DNA from: UPXZ01 sp964345395
Lineage (GTDB): Bacteria > Bacteroidota > Bacteroidia > Bacteroidales > Paludibacteraceae
Length of the DNA stretch: 47,849 nt
Direction: 5' to 3'
Assembly: GCA_964345395.1 (NCBI GenBank)
Contig: CAYFRA010000006.1
Span: 1 to 47,849 of the forward strand
The notes under the pieces were generated by a model. It searched no databases. It was not told where the DNA came from and saw only the letters and a program-made list of their open reading frames with translations. Every line of letters begins with the position of its first letter. Positions within the stretch are counted from its first letter, which is position 1. Below, piece by piece: positions 25,925-35,092 of the stretch. Made by a program: the position numbers and the translations under genes.

Positions 25925-27094
25925 GTGAAAAACAGACTAATTATTATCATTTTACTAATATTCTCTTTTCAGGTATCCTATGCCGCAAAAAAGAGTGTGA
26001 TAGTTGGTGCTCAGCAAACCAAACAGTATTTACCATTGCTGAAATCCAAAAGAGTTGCACTGTTTTCTAATCATACAGGTATGGTCGGAGATGAGCATAC
26101 ACTTGATTTGTTAATCAAAAACAAGGTTGATGTTACTGCTATATTTTCGCCTGAGCATGGTTTTCGTGGTAATGCTGATGCGGGAGAGCGTGTATCAAGT
26201 TCGATAGATGAAAAGACGGGAGTGCCTATCCTATCGCTTTATGACGGAAATTCGGGCAAACCAAGTGTCGAAAGTATGGGACAATTTGATGTGTTGGTTG
26301 TTGATTTGCAAGATGTAGGTTTGCGTTATTATACCTATTATATATCTATGGTGCGATTGATGGAGGCTTGTGCGGAGTTTGACAAGAAAGTGATCATTTT
26401 AGATCGCCCCAATCCCAATGGTTTTTATGTGGATGGTCCTATTCTCGATATGAAACACAAATCTGGTGTAGGGTGGTTGCCCATCCCAATTGTACACGGG
26501 ATGACATTGGGAGAGTTGGCTCTGATGGTAAACGGGGAGAATTGGTTGCCTAATAACTTGCAATGTGATGTAAGCGTTATTCCTTGCAAAAACTATACGC
26601 ATCAAACCCGTTATCATTTGCCCATCCCCCCATCGCCTAATTTACCCAATATGAAATCAATTTATCTCTATTCATCTACCTGCTTTTTTGAAGCTACGCC
26701 AGTGAGTTTGGGGCGAGGTACCGATAAAGCTTTTCAGGTTTATGGGCATCCGAATATGCTTGGATATGATTTCTCATTTACCCCAAGAAGTGTTGAAGGA
26801 GCTAAATTTCCACCTCAACTCAATAAAGAGTGTTTTGGTGTTGATTTGAGTGAAATGGCAGATGAAGATATTTGGGAGCGAGGAGTTGATTTGACTTACA
26901 TCATTGATGCTTACCAAAATTTAAATTTAGACGATCATTTTTTCAGATCATTTTTTGAAAAATTAGTGGGTGTCGATTATGTTCGCAAAATGATAAAAGA
27001 GGGAAAATCTGCAGAGGAGATCAAAGCGATGTGGAAAGATGATGTGGAGTTTTTTATCAAGCAAAGAAAACCATATTTAATTTACGAAGAATAA
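25925..27094 (+). CDS. namZ: Exo-beta-N-acetylmuramidase NamZ (GH171, formerly DUF1343), copy 1
   Basis: NamZ enzymes release MurNAc from the non-reducing end of peptide-free peptidoglycan strands. The 389-residue protein has a signal peptide (RLIIIILLIFSFQVSYA) and the DUF1343 motifs LFSNHTGMVG, FSPEHGFRGNADAGE (the Glu of PEHG, residue 77, is the likely catalytic residue by family), QDVGLRYYTY and ILDRPNPNG. I start it at GTG 25925, since that gives an intact signal peptide and lies downstream of the promoter element. It is the first gene of the 13-gene same-strand run. Copy 2 lies at 37901-39136. Confidence 0.88.
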   Translation: MKNRLIIIILLIFSFQVSYAAKKSVIVGAQQTKQYLPLLKSKRVALFSNHTGMVGDEHTLDLLIKNKVDVTAIFSPEHGFRGNADAGERVSSSIDEKTGVPILSLYDGNSGKPSVESMGQFDVLVVDLQDVGLRYYTYYISMVRLMEACAEFDKKVIILDRPNPNGFYVDGPILDMKHKSGVGWLPIPIVHGMTLGELALMVNGENWLPNNLQCDVSVIPCKNYTHQTRYHLPIPPSPNLPNMKSIYLYSSTCFFEATPVSLGRGTDKAFQVYGHPNMLGYDFSFTPRSVEGAKFPPQLNKECFGVDLSEMADEDIWERGVDLTYIIDAYQNLNLDDHFFRSFFEKLVGVDYVRKMIKEGKSAEEIKAMWKDDVEFFIKQRKPYLIYEE

Positions 27095-27124
27095 AAGAGA
27101 AGTTTTTCGATTTTAGAGGGTTTA

Positions 27125-27132
27125 TACATTTG
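27125..27132 (+). promoter_or_regulatory. Possible internal -7 element before the symporter gene
   Basis: TACATTTG matches TAnnTTTG in the 99-bp gap after namZ1. With no -33 it may be chance, but it could be an internal promoter of the operon. Confidence 0.3.
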
Positions 27133-27193
27133 TCTGAAATCGTTAATAAATAAGCTGAATATCTATAAATATTAAACTATAAAATACAAACTA

Positions 27194-28660
27194 ATGAGTC
27201 CAATTGCTGTTGTACTAACCATATTAGGATATTTTCTATTGCTTTTTGTTGTATCCTACCTTTCAGGAAGAAAAGCTGATAATGCAGGTTTTTTCATTGG
27301 AAACAGAAAATCAAGCTGGTATGTTGTTGCTTTCGCAATGATAGGTTCGAGTATATCAGGTGTTACTTTTATGTCGGTGCCGGGTATGATCGACCCCAAA
27401 AGTTTTTCGTACATGCAAATGGTGCTGGGCTTTTTCGTGGGGCAGCTGATTATTTCATTTGTTTTGATACCTCTTTTCTATAAAATCAATCTTTTCTCTA
27501 TTTATGAATATTTGGACAAACGGTTTGGCGTGAAGTCATATAAAACAGGAGCTTGGTTCTTTTTCATTTCCAAAATGTTAGGAGCTTCGGTTCGTCTGTT
27601 TTTGGTGTCGTTATTTCTTCAAATGTTGGTTTTCGAGCCGCTTAATTTGCCTTTTGCATTGAATGTATTTGTAACAGTAGCACTGGTTTGGTTATATACG
27701 GTGAGGGGCGGTGTGAAAACCTTGATATGGACAGATTCCCTAAAAACCGTGATGTTGTTGGCGTCAGTGGTGCTGACGATCTATTTTATAACCAAAAGTT
27801 TGGGACTAAATTTTTCAGGCATGGTGCATACTATCCGAGAGAGCGACCTATCAAGAACGTTTTTCTTCGACAACCCTAAGGAAAAGACCTTTTTCTGGAA
27901 ACAGTTTTTGGCAGGAATATTTACTGTGATAGCTATTACAGGTTTGGATCAAGATTTTATGCAGCGTAATCTGAGTTGTAAAAATCCTTTAGATTCACAA
28001 AAAAATATCATAACAAGCGGTTTGGTGCAAGTGTTTATCAATTTAATGTTTTTGATGTTAGGCGTGTTGTTATATACATTTGTTGATAGAAATGGGATTG
28101 CACGCCCCGAAAAGAGCGATGAACTTTTCCCAATGATTGCTACTCAAGGTTTTATGCCTATTACAGTAGGAATAATATTCATTGTGGGTTTGATATCGTC
28201 TGCTTATGCTGCTGCAGGATCAGCTCTTACAGCTCTGACAACATCATTTACGGTTGATATCGTTGGAATTGGTGGGAAGTCGGAAGATCAAATAAAAAAA
28301 TCAAGAAAAAAGGTGCATCTCTTTATGGCCGTGGTAATGGGTCTTGTGATTTATGTTTTCAATATACTTAACAATACAAGCGTTATTGATGCAGTTTATA
28401 TTTTAGCAAGCTATACCTACGGACCAATATTAGGACTATTTGCTTTTGGCATCATCAGCAAACGGGTGGTTCGAGATCGTTTTGTGCCAGTGGTAGCACT
28501 CACGGCTCCAATTCTATCTTTCCTATTTCAAAAATTAGCTCTGAAGCTGTGGGCTTATGAGTTTAGTTACGAGTTGATATTGATGAATGCAGTTATCACT
28601 ATGTTAGGTATGTATATTTTGTCAATTGGCAAAGGCAAACAAAAAATGGAAAGCAAATGA
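27194..28660 (+). CDS. Sodium:solute symporter (SSS family)
   Basis: The 488-residue protein has about 13 membrane helices and the SSS-family pattern, including GFFIGNRKSSWYVVAFAMIGSS-type text near residue 32 (NAGFFIGNRKSSWY), SISGVTFMSVPG, RLFLVSLFLQ and GLDQDFMQRNLSC near residue 255. These proteins couple Na+ to uptake of sugars, amino acids or sialic acid. Its stop overlaps the start of the amidase gene by 4 bp (ATGA), so the two are coupled. In this locus the likely cargo is a peptidoglycan fragment such as a sugar or peptide, which is inference. Confidence 0.85.
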   Translation: MSPIAVVLTILGYFLLLFVVSYLSGRKADNAGFFIGNRKSSWYVVAFAMIGSSISGVTFMSVPGMIDPKSFSYMQMVLGFFVGQLIISFVLIPLFYKINLFSIYEYLDKRFGVKSYKTGAWFFFISKMLGASVRLFLVSLFLQMLVFEPLNLPFALNVFVTVALVWLYTVRGGVKTLIWTDSLKTVMLLASVVLTIYFITKSLGLNFSGMVHTIRESDLSRTFFFDNPKEKTFFWKQFLAGIFTVIAITGLDQDFMQRNLSCKNPLDSQKNIITSGLVQVFINLMFLMLGVLLYTFVDRNGIARPEKSDELFPMIATQGFMPITVGIIFIVGLISSAYAAAGSALTALTTSFTVDIVGIGGKSEDQIKKSRKKVHLFMAVVMGLVIYVFNILNNTSVIDAVYILASYTYGPILGLFAFGIISKRVVRDRFVPVVALTAPILSFLFQKLALKLWAYEFSYELILMNAVITMLGMYILSIGKGKQKMESK

Positions 28661-31600
28661 TTAATGATATAAAAAGTAAAATAAAACTGAATGTGTTGGC
28701 GGTGTTGGTTTTTCTTCTACCGCTCTCACTCGTATCGCAAAATGCCACCGATTTTGCTAAACTGCAGTTGGAAGAGAAAATCAATGAAAGGATAAGTCAA
28801 TCTATTCGCGTTGGTAAAGTTAGTGTAGATAGCATTGTCGAAGTTTCTAAAAAAGATGTTGCTGTCTATTTGAGTAGAAACTTTGCCGATTATCCATTTA
28901 GAAACGATAATGTGAAGGAGATTTATAAAGATGTTGAAAGAATTCTATCGTTTAATTATCCTCATAAAAACTTCAAACTTATATCTGATGGTAATCAAAT
29001 CGAAGATTTAATTTTGCCTGAATTTACCTCAAAAAGGAAGCGAGGCGAAAAGAGTTTTGCTATAAATACAAAAACACCTTTGGTCGTAAATTTATCATCC
29101 GCAAATAGACCCACAAAAGCTCTACAAAATCGGCACATCGCTATGTGGCAAAGTCACGGCTACTATTTTGAACAAACCAAAGACCGATGGCAATGGCAAC
29201 GGGCACGTATTTTCCAAACGGTTGAAGATCTTTATACCCAAAGTTACGTTTTGCCCTATTTGGTGCCGATGCTTGAGAACGCAGGTGCAAATGTGCTGCT
29301 CCCGCGAGAGCGAGATACCCAAAGATATGAAATTGTTGTTGACAATGACTTGGGTTTCGATAAAAAATCTGATTACAAAGAGTCTAATGGTGTGCAAGTT
29401 TGGCAAGATGGCAAAGCAAAAGGTTTTGCTCATTTGCGTGAGATTTACAAAGATTTTGAAAATCCATTTGCCGAAGGCAGTTACCGACAAATAGAAAGTG
29501 TGAAAAAAGGGAAGATTTCTACTGCCGAATGGATACCATCTATCCCAGAATCTGGAAGTTATGCAGTTTATATTTCTTATAAAACATTACCAAAAAGTAC
29601 CGAAACAGCTCATTATACACTATATCATCAAGGTGGAGTAACGGAGTTTAGCGTAAATCAAAAAATGGGTGGTGGTACTTGGATTTATTTGGGTCATTTT
29701 CAGTTTGAGAAAGGCAAAAACGAACACGGAAAACTTGTTTTATCAAATCAAACATTGAAAAATGGAGAAATTATAACTGCTGATGCTGTGAAATTCGGTG
29801 GAGGAATGGGTAATATTGCCAGAAAAGTAAACAGTCATTTTACAGAAAATGTACCCAGCTCGCAATCGCATATTGTCAAAGAGAAACAAACAGCCGATGA
29901 TATCAATTATCAATATCAAACCAGTGATTATCCTCGCTATACTGAAGCAGCACGCTATTGGATGCAATGGGCGGGTGTTCCTGATTCAATTTATAGCGAA
30001 AGTAAGGGGGAAAATGACTATACGGATGACTATAAATCTCGTGGTTTGTGGGTCAATTATCTTGCAGGCGGTTCTGCGGTTTCTCCCCAACAGAGTGGGC
30101 TGAATATCCCGGTAGATTTGGCCTTTGCATTTCATACCGATGCAGGTACAACTACAGATGACACTTTGATAGGTACACTTGGTATCTATTTCTCAAAAAC
30201 TGAATCGAAAGAGTATCCATTAGGGGTATCAAGATTGGTGTCGCGGCAGCTTACCGACTATATTTCTACAAGCATAGTAGATGATATACGCGCTATTTAC
30301 GATTCGGACTGGGTGCGTCGTGGTATGTGGGATCGTTCCTATTTCGAAGCACGTTCGCCCAATGTCCCTACAATGCTATTGGAGCTACTTTCGCATCAAA
30401 ATTTTGCAGATATGCGTTATGGGCTCGACCCACGCTTTCAATTCAATGTAAGTCGCTCAATCTATAAAGGGATGTTGCGATTTATTGCTGCACAAAATCA
30501 TTTTGAATATGTTGTGCAGCCTTTGCCGGTAAATGCAATGCGACTTGAATTTGTAGGTGCTGATGAGGTTGAGCTACGCTGGAATCCAGTGTTAGACCCA
30601 CTCGAATCCACTGCGAAACCTGATAAATATATCGTTTACACACGCATTGGAGATGGGGATTTTGATAATGGAGTTTTAGTCAATTCAAATTTTTATAAAA
30701 CCAAAATTGCAAAAGATAAAATATACAGTTTCAAGGTTACGGCACTGAATGATGGAGGTGAAAGTTTCCCTTCTGAAATTCTCTCAGTTGCTAAATCTTC
30801 TCAAGAAAAAGGCTTAGTTTTGGTTGTCAATGGTTTCAACAGGCTTAGTGCACCTGATGATTTTGATGCACAAGGGAGTCAGATAGCAGGATTTATAGAT
30901 GATTCAGATCACGGTGTTCCATACATCAATGATTATAAATATATAGGCAAACAAAAAGAGTTTCGCCGAAAAATCCCTTGGATGGATGATAATGCTTCGG
31001 GTTTTGGAGATAGCTATGCCAATTTTGAAACAATGGTAATAGCAGGCAACAGTTTTGATTATCCTGCTTTGCACGGTCAATCTATTTTGAATGCAGGCTA
31101 CTCTTTCACTTCCTGTAGCAGTCAATCTATTGAAATGAAAGAGGTCACTCTTTCTGATTATAAAATTGTTGATTACATATTAGGTAAACAGAAACAGTCG
31201 AAAATGGGACCAGGTGGTAAATATCCGATTGAGTTCAAAACATTTACTACAGAGATGCAGCAAGCTATTGCGGAGTTTTGCCATAATGGAGGTAATATTT
31301 TTATCTCTGGTGCTTTTGTTGCGAGTGATTTGTGGGATAATCCAAATGTTGAAAGTCTTGATTCTGACAAAGATTTTGCACAAAATATTTTGAAATATAA
31401 ATGGCGTGTAGGTAGAGCTGCAACTGAAGGTCGTGTAAAAGCAGTAACTTCACCTTTTATTGATTTTCAAGAGCATTTTGAATTTTACAATCAATTAAAT
31501 CCAGAAAGTTATGTGGTTGAATCTCCAGATGCGATAGAGCCTGCTGATGAAAATGCAGCTACTATTTACCGTTATTCTGAAAACAATTTAAGTGCAGCAG

Positions 31601-31716
31601 TAGCATACAAAGGAGATTATAGAACTTGCGTATTGGGATTTCCTTTTGAATCGTTGAAACAAAATGAAAGTAGAGATAACTTGATGAAGATGATTTTGAA
31701 TTTCTTTAATAACTAA
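28657..31716 (+). CDS. Large exported zinc N-acetylmuramoyl-L-alanine amidase (Amidase_3-like) with inserted and C-terminal accessory domains
   Basis: Such amidases cut the bond between MurNAc and the stem peptide. The 1019-residue protein has a signal peptide (LNVLAVLVFLLPLSLVSQ). I read the Amidase_3 catalytic set as WQSHG (His167), TVEDL (Glu190), AFHTDAG (His493) and MLLELLSHQ (catalytic Glu576), matching the family order His, Glu, His, Glu. Between the second and third lies a beta-rich golvesin/xanthan-lyase-type binding domain (about 240-385; YHQGGVTEFSVNQKMGGGTW). A fibronectin III domain follows (about 624-712), then a C-terminal Rossmann-like domain (about 713-1019; NGFNRLSAPDDF, GGNIFISGAF). 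Automatic annotation as xanthan lyase is likely to be wrong. It is coupled to the symporter upstream. Confidence 0.75.
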   Translation: MINDIKSKIKLNVLAVLVFLLPLSLVSQNATDFAKLQLEEKINERISQSIRVGKVSVDSIVEVSKKDVAVYLSRNFADYPFRNDNVKEIYKDVERILSFNYPHKNFKLISDGNQIEDLILPEFTSKRKRGEKSFAINTKTPLVVNLSSANRPTKALQNRHIAMWQSHGYYFEQTKDRWQWQRARIFQTVEDLYTQSYVLPYLVPMLENAGANVLLPRERDTQRYEIVVDNDLGFDKKSDYKESNGVQVWQDGKAKGFAHLREIYKDFENPFAEGSYRQIESVKKGKISTAEWIPSIPESGSYAVYISYKTLPKSTETAHYTLYHQGGVTEFSVNQKMGGGTWIYLGHFQFEKGKNEHGKLVLSNQTLKNGEIITADAVKFGGGMGNIARKVNSHFTENVPSSQSHIVKEKQTADDINYQYQTSDYPRYTEAARYWMQWAGVPDSIYSESKGENDYTDDYKSRGLWVNYLAGGSAVSPQQSGLNIPVDLAFAFHTDAGTTTDDTLIGTLGIYFSKTESKEYPLGVSRLVSRQLTDYISTSIVDDIRAIYDSDWVRRGMWDRSYFEARSPNVPTMLLELLSHQNFADMRYGLDPRFQFNVSRSIYKGMLRFIAAQNHFEYVVQPLPVNAMRLEFVGADEVELRWNPVLDPLESTAKPDKYIVYTRIGDGDFDNGVLVNSNFYKTKIAKDKIYSFKVTALNDGGESFPSEILSVAKSSQEKGLVLVVNGFNRLSAPDDFDAQGSQIAGFIDDSDHGVPYINDYKYIGKQKEFRRKIPWMDDNASGFGDSYANFETMVIAGNSFDYPALHGQSILNAGYSFTSCSSQSIEMKEVTLSDYKIVDYILGKQKQSKMGPGGKYPIEFKTFTTEMQQAIAEFCHNGGNIFISGAFVASDLWDNPNVESLDSDKDFAQNILKYKWRVGRAATEGRVKAVTSPFIDFQEHFEFYNQLNPESYVVESPDAIEPADENAATIYRYSENNLSAAVAYKGDYRTCVLGFPFESLKQNESRDNLMKMILNFFNN

Positions 31717-31727
31717 ATTAAAAAGAT

Positions 31728-33572
31728 ATGAGACAAAAACTAATTATAGCATTATTTCTTATTTTCAACATTCATTTTATATGGTCTGTTGAACCTTTCC
31801 GCTTTGCACTTCTCACCGATATCCACATTCAGGAAAATGGCTATTCAATAGAAGACTTAGAGCGTTCTGTCACTCAGATAAATAATACCGACAACATTGA
31901 CTTTGTCTTGGTAACAGGCGATTTGACAGAAGCTGGCGATAGAGAATCTTTGGAAAAAGCAAAATCTATTTTGGATAAATTGAATGTAAAGTATTATGCC
32001 ATTGCCGGAAATCACGAAACAAAATGGTCTGCATCAGCCTGCACCGATTTTGGACGAGTATTTGGCAGTGAGCGTTTTAATTTTGAACACAAAGGGGTTC
32101 AATTTTATGGATTTAATACGGGGCCTATCATCCGAATGGCTGACGGACACGTCGCATCTCAAGATATTGAGTGGATAAAAAAGGAGTTAACAAAAATCGA
32201 TATGGAGAAGCCAGTTATAGTAGCAACACATTATCCATTACAATACGGCGATGTGGATAATTGGTACGAACTGACAGACGCAATTCGGACACATAATATT
32301 CGCGTTGTAGTGGGAGGACATTATCATCGTAATGCATTTTTTAATTACGACGGCATTCCCGGTATCATCAATCGCTCAAATCTGCGTGCCAAAGAAGAGG
32401 TTGGCGGTTATACTTTGTATGATATTACGCCCGATAGTATCAAAGTTTATGAACAAACAATCGGTGCTGAACCCAGAGAATGGGCTGCATTATCAATGAC
32501 TGAAAAATATTTTGATAAAAAAGGAAGCCAAAGTAAATATCCTGATTTATCTATAAATAAAAAGTATCCGGAGGTAAAAGAAAAATGGTTGAAACAAAAC
32601 GGAGCCAGTATTTATAGCTCTCCAGTCTTGTATAAAAATCGTGTTTACTACGGCGATGATGTTGGTAAACTGCATTGTGTCAATTTGAAAAATGGAAAAG
32701 AGAGATGGAGTTTTTCTTCTGAAAATCGCATTATTGGTATGCCAGCCGTTGCTGATGACGTTGTTGTTTTTGGTTCTGCCGATAAAAACATCTATGGATT
32801 AGATGCAAAAAGTGGAAAGTTACTTTGGAAAATAGAGACGGCAGAGCCTGTTTTAGGTGCAGTTGCTATAAAAAATGGAATTGCTTATATAGGCGGAAGC
32901 GATGGATGCTTTCGGGCTATCGATATTCAAACAGGAAATGAAAAATGGGCATTTTGTGAACTAAAAAACTACGTTGAAACCAAACCCTTGCTTACTAACG
33001 AGAAAGTAATTTTTGGTGCGTGGGATACAAATCTTTATGCCTTAGATAAAAAATCGGGAAAAGAGCTGTGGCGATGGAGTAACGGCATAAAAGCGATGCA
33101 CTACTCACCAGCTGCGGTTTGGCCAGTATCAAGCAATGGGAAATTATTTGTTGTTGATCCAGAGCGAGCTATGACAGCCATTGACCTTGAAACAGGAGAA
33201 ACTATTTGGCGGACAAAAGCGTCGATGGTGCGCGAAAGTATCGGAATATCCGAAGATGGAAACCGAATATATGCCAAAACAATGCAAGACAGTGTTGTTT
33301 GTTATTCAGCTATTAGCAATGAAGTTAAGCAGGTGTGGGCAAGCAACGTAAGTTATGGCTATGAGCACAACCCATCAATGCTGATAGAAAAAGAGAATGT
33401 TGTGTATGGAAGCACTAAAAATGGTGTTATCTTTGCTTTGGATGCAATGACTGGAAAAGTGCTTTGGCAACACAAAATAGGAAATTCATTGGTTAATACA
33501 GTTACACCAATTGGAAAAAGAAGAGTACTCTTTACTACCGTTGGTGGCGAAATTGGAATGTTGAAAAATTAA
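31728..33572 (+). CDS. Exported metallophosphoesterase fused to a PQQ-type beta-propeller
   Basis: The 614-residue protein has a signal peptide (LIIALFLIFNIHFIWS), a calcineurin-like phosphoesterase domain (about 22-240) with all metal motifs (LLTDIH, VTGDLTEAGD, AGNHE, ATHYP, GGHYHR), and then a WD/PQQ-like propeller (about 285-614). The propeller shows repeated units such as GKERWSF, SGKLLWK, TGNEKWAF, SGKELWRW, TGETIWRT and TGKVLWQ, each with a central GKxxW. The propeller may bind a partner or ligand. Its role in peptidoglycan salvage is unknown; it could remove a phosphate or phosphodiester from wall-derived or lipid-linked material. Confidence 0.85.
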   Translation: MRQKLIIALFLIFNIHFIWSVEPFRFALLTDIHIQENGYSIEDLERSVTQINNTDNIDFVLVTGDLTEAGDRESLEKAKSILDKLNVKYYAIAGNHETKWSASACTDFGRVFGSERFNFEHKGVQFYGFNTGPIIRMADGHVASQDIEWIKKELTKIDMEKPVIVATHYPLQYGDVDNWYELTDAIRTHNIRVVVGGHYHRNAFFNYDGIPGIINRSNLRAKEEVGGYTLYDITPDSIKVYEQTIGAEPREWAALSMTEKYFDKKGSQSKYPDLSINKKYPEVKEKWLKQNGASIYSSPVLYKNRVYYGDDVGKLHCVNLKNGKERWSFSSENRIIGMPAVADDVVVFGSADKNIYGLDAKSGKLLWKIETAEPVLGAVAIKNGIAYIGGSDGCFRAIDIQTGNEKWAFCELKNYVETKPLLTNEKVIFGAWDTNLYALDKKSGKELWRWSNGIKAMHYSPAAVWPVSSNGKLFVVDPERAMTAIDLETGETIWRTKASMVRESIGISEDGNRIYAKTMQDSVVCYSAISNEVKQVWASNVSYGYEHNPSMLIEKENVVYGSTKNGVIFALDAMTGKVLWQHKIGNSLVNTVTPIGKRRVLFTTVGGEIGMLKN

Positions 33573-33591
33573 ATAAGAATATATTTTTATT

Positions 33592-35043
33592 ATGAAAAGA
33601 ATTAATTGCTTTATTCCCTTTGTAAATAAGGAACAAGTTCAAACTACAATTGATGGTTTGAAAACGAACTCATTGGTTGATAAAATATTTCTTCTCTCAA
33701 CAGAAGAAAGCAATGAAACGGTTGATGGATGCGAGTTGATAAAAATTGAAGCTCCCAATGCCAGCACAACAATGAAAGCCATTGCAAACAATGCAACTGC
33801 TGAATACACGCTACTCTATACCAAAGATACTACTTTAGAATTGGGCTATTTTGCATTGGAACGTATGCTACAAATTGCCGACGACTCAAAAGCTGGAATG
33901 GTTTATGCCGATCATTATCAAATTGTTGGTGATAAAAAGACCAACGCTCCAGTGATAGATTATCAATTTGGAAGTTTGAGAGATGATTTCAACTTTGGTT
34001 CACTCTTGATGTTCAACTCCAAAGCTTTGAAAGAAGCTGCAGATAGAATCACAGATGAATATCAATTTGCAGGTTTGTACGATTTACGTTTAAAACTTTC
34101 TCAAAAATCAGAATTGCTACACATCAATGAATATCTCTATTCGGAAGTAGAACAAGATACGCGTAAAAGTGGTGAGAAAATTTTTGATTATGTTGACCCT
34201 AAAAATCGTGGCGTTCAAATTGAAATGGAGCAAGCTTGCACCCAACACCTGAAAGATATAGGCGGGTATTTGAAACCAGAATTCAAAGAAATTAAATTTG
34301 ATGAAAACAAGTTTGAGTTTGAAGCATCTGTAATCATTCCTGTTCGCGATCGAATTAAAACCGTCAAAGATGCCATAGAATCGGTATTAATGCAAAAAAC
34401 AAATTTCAAGTTCAATTTGATTATCGTAGATAATCACTCAAGTGATGGCACTACAGAAGCCATTAAAGAATATGCTAATGATGAGCGTTTGGTTCACATA
34501 ATTCCAGAACGTACAGATTTGGGTATTGGTGGTTGTTGGAATATGGGTGTACATTCAGAAAAGTGTGGAAAATTTGCTGTTCAGTTAGATAGCGATGACG
34601 TGTATAGTGACGAAAATACACTGCAAACAATGGTTGATGCGTTTTACGAGCAAAATTGTGCAATGGTTGTTGGTACTTATATGATGACCAATTTTGAAAT
34701 GGAAATGATTGCCCCCGGCATTATCGACCACAAAGAGTGGACACCTGATAATGGAAGAAACAACGCTCTGCGTATCAATGGTTTGGGAGCACCACGTGCA
34801 TTTTACACGCCAATATTACGCAAGATTAACGTACCTAACACAAGTTATGGCGAAGATTACGCACTTGGTTTACGCTTTTCACGTGAATATCAGATTGGGC
34901 GTGTTTACAATGTAGTATATCATTGTCGCCGCTGGGAAGACAATTCAGACGCATCATTGGATATTGTAAAAATGAATGCTCACAATACATACAAAGATAG
35001 AATTAGAACTTGGGAATTGCAAGCAAGAGTAAAACCCCTCTAA
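33592..35043 (+). CDS. Two-module glycosyltransferase, GT2-like
   Basis: The 483-residue protein has no signal peptide. The C-terminal module (about 240-470) is a clear GT-A family 2 fold: EASVIIPVRDR, LIIVDNHSSDGT near residue 280, QLDSDDVYSD (the DxD-type metal site) near residue 330 and TSYGEDYALGLR near residue 420. The N-terminal part (about 1-200) resembles a degenerate second GT-A module (YFALERMLQIAD.. GMVYADHY) without an obvious DxD. The last codons and stop are supplied by a degenerate copy of a GC-rich repeat. Acceptor and donor are unknown, and a transferase is unexpected in a degradative locus. Confidence 0.82.
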   Translation: MKRINCFIPFVNKEQVQTTIDGLKTNSLVDKIFLLSTEESNETVDGCELIKIEAPNASTTMKAIANNATAEYTLLYTKDTTLELGYFALERMLQIADDSKAGMVYADHYQIVGDKKTNAPVIDYQFGSLRDDFNFGSLLMFNSKALKEAADRITDEYQFAGLYDLRLKLSQKSELLHINEYLYSEVEQDTRKSGEKIFDYVDPKNRGVQIEMEQACTQHLKDIGGYLKPEFKEIKFDENKFEFEASVIIPVRDRIKTVKDAIESVLMQKTNFKFNLIIVDNHSSDGTTEAIKEYANDERLVHIIPERTDLGIGGCWNMGVHSEKCGKFAVQLDSDDVYSDENTLQTMVDAFYEQNCAMVVGTYMMTNFEMEMIAPGIIDHKEWTPDNGRNNALRINGLGAPRAFYTPILRKINVPNTSYGEDYALGLRFSREYQIGRVYNVVYHCRRWEDNSDASLDIVKMNAHNTYKDRIRTWELQARVKPL

Positions 35044-35060
35044 ATCTTCCCTAAAGGAGT
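35035..35060. repeat. Degenerate copy of the GC-rich palindromic repeat at the GT2 stop
   Basis: CCCCTC...CCCTAAAGGA resembles the repeat at 36493-36515 (CCCCTC...CCCCTAAAGGGGG) with a few changes in the middle. It encodes the final Pro-Leu and stop of the GT2 gene. Confidence 0.55.
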
Positions 35061-35092
35061 CTTTTCTCTGTCTAAAAAAACAGCTTGATAAA

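Noticed and set aside
29168..29494. 108-codon frame inside the large amidase gene
   Set aside because: It is fully contained on the same strand in another frame of a gene with clear domains; its translation has no family-like pattern.
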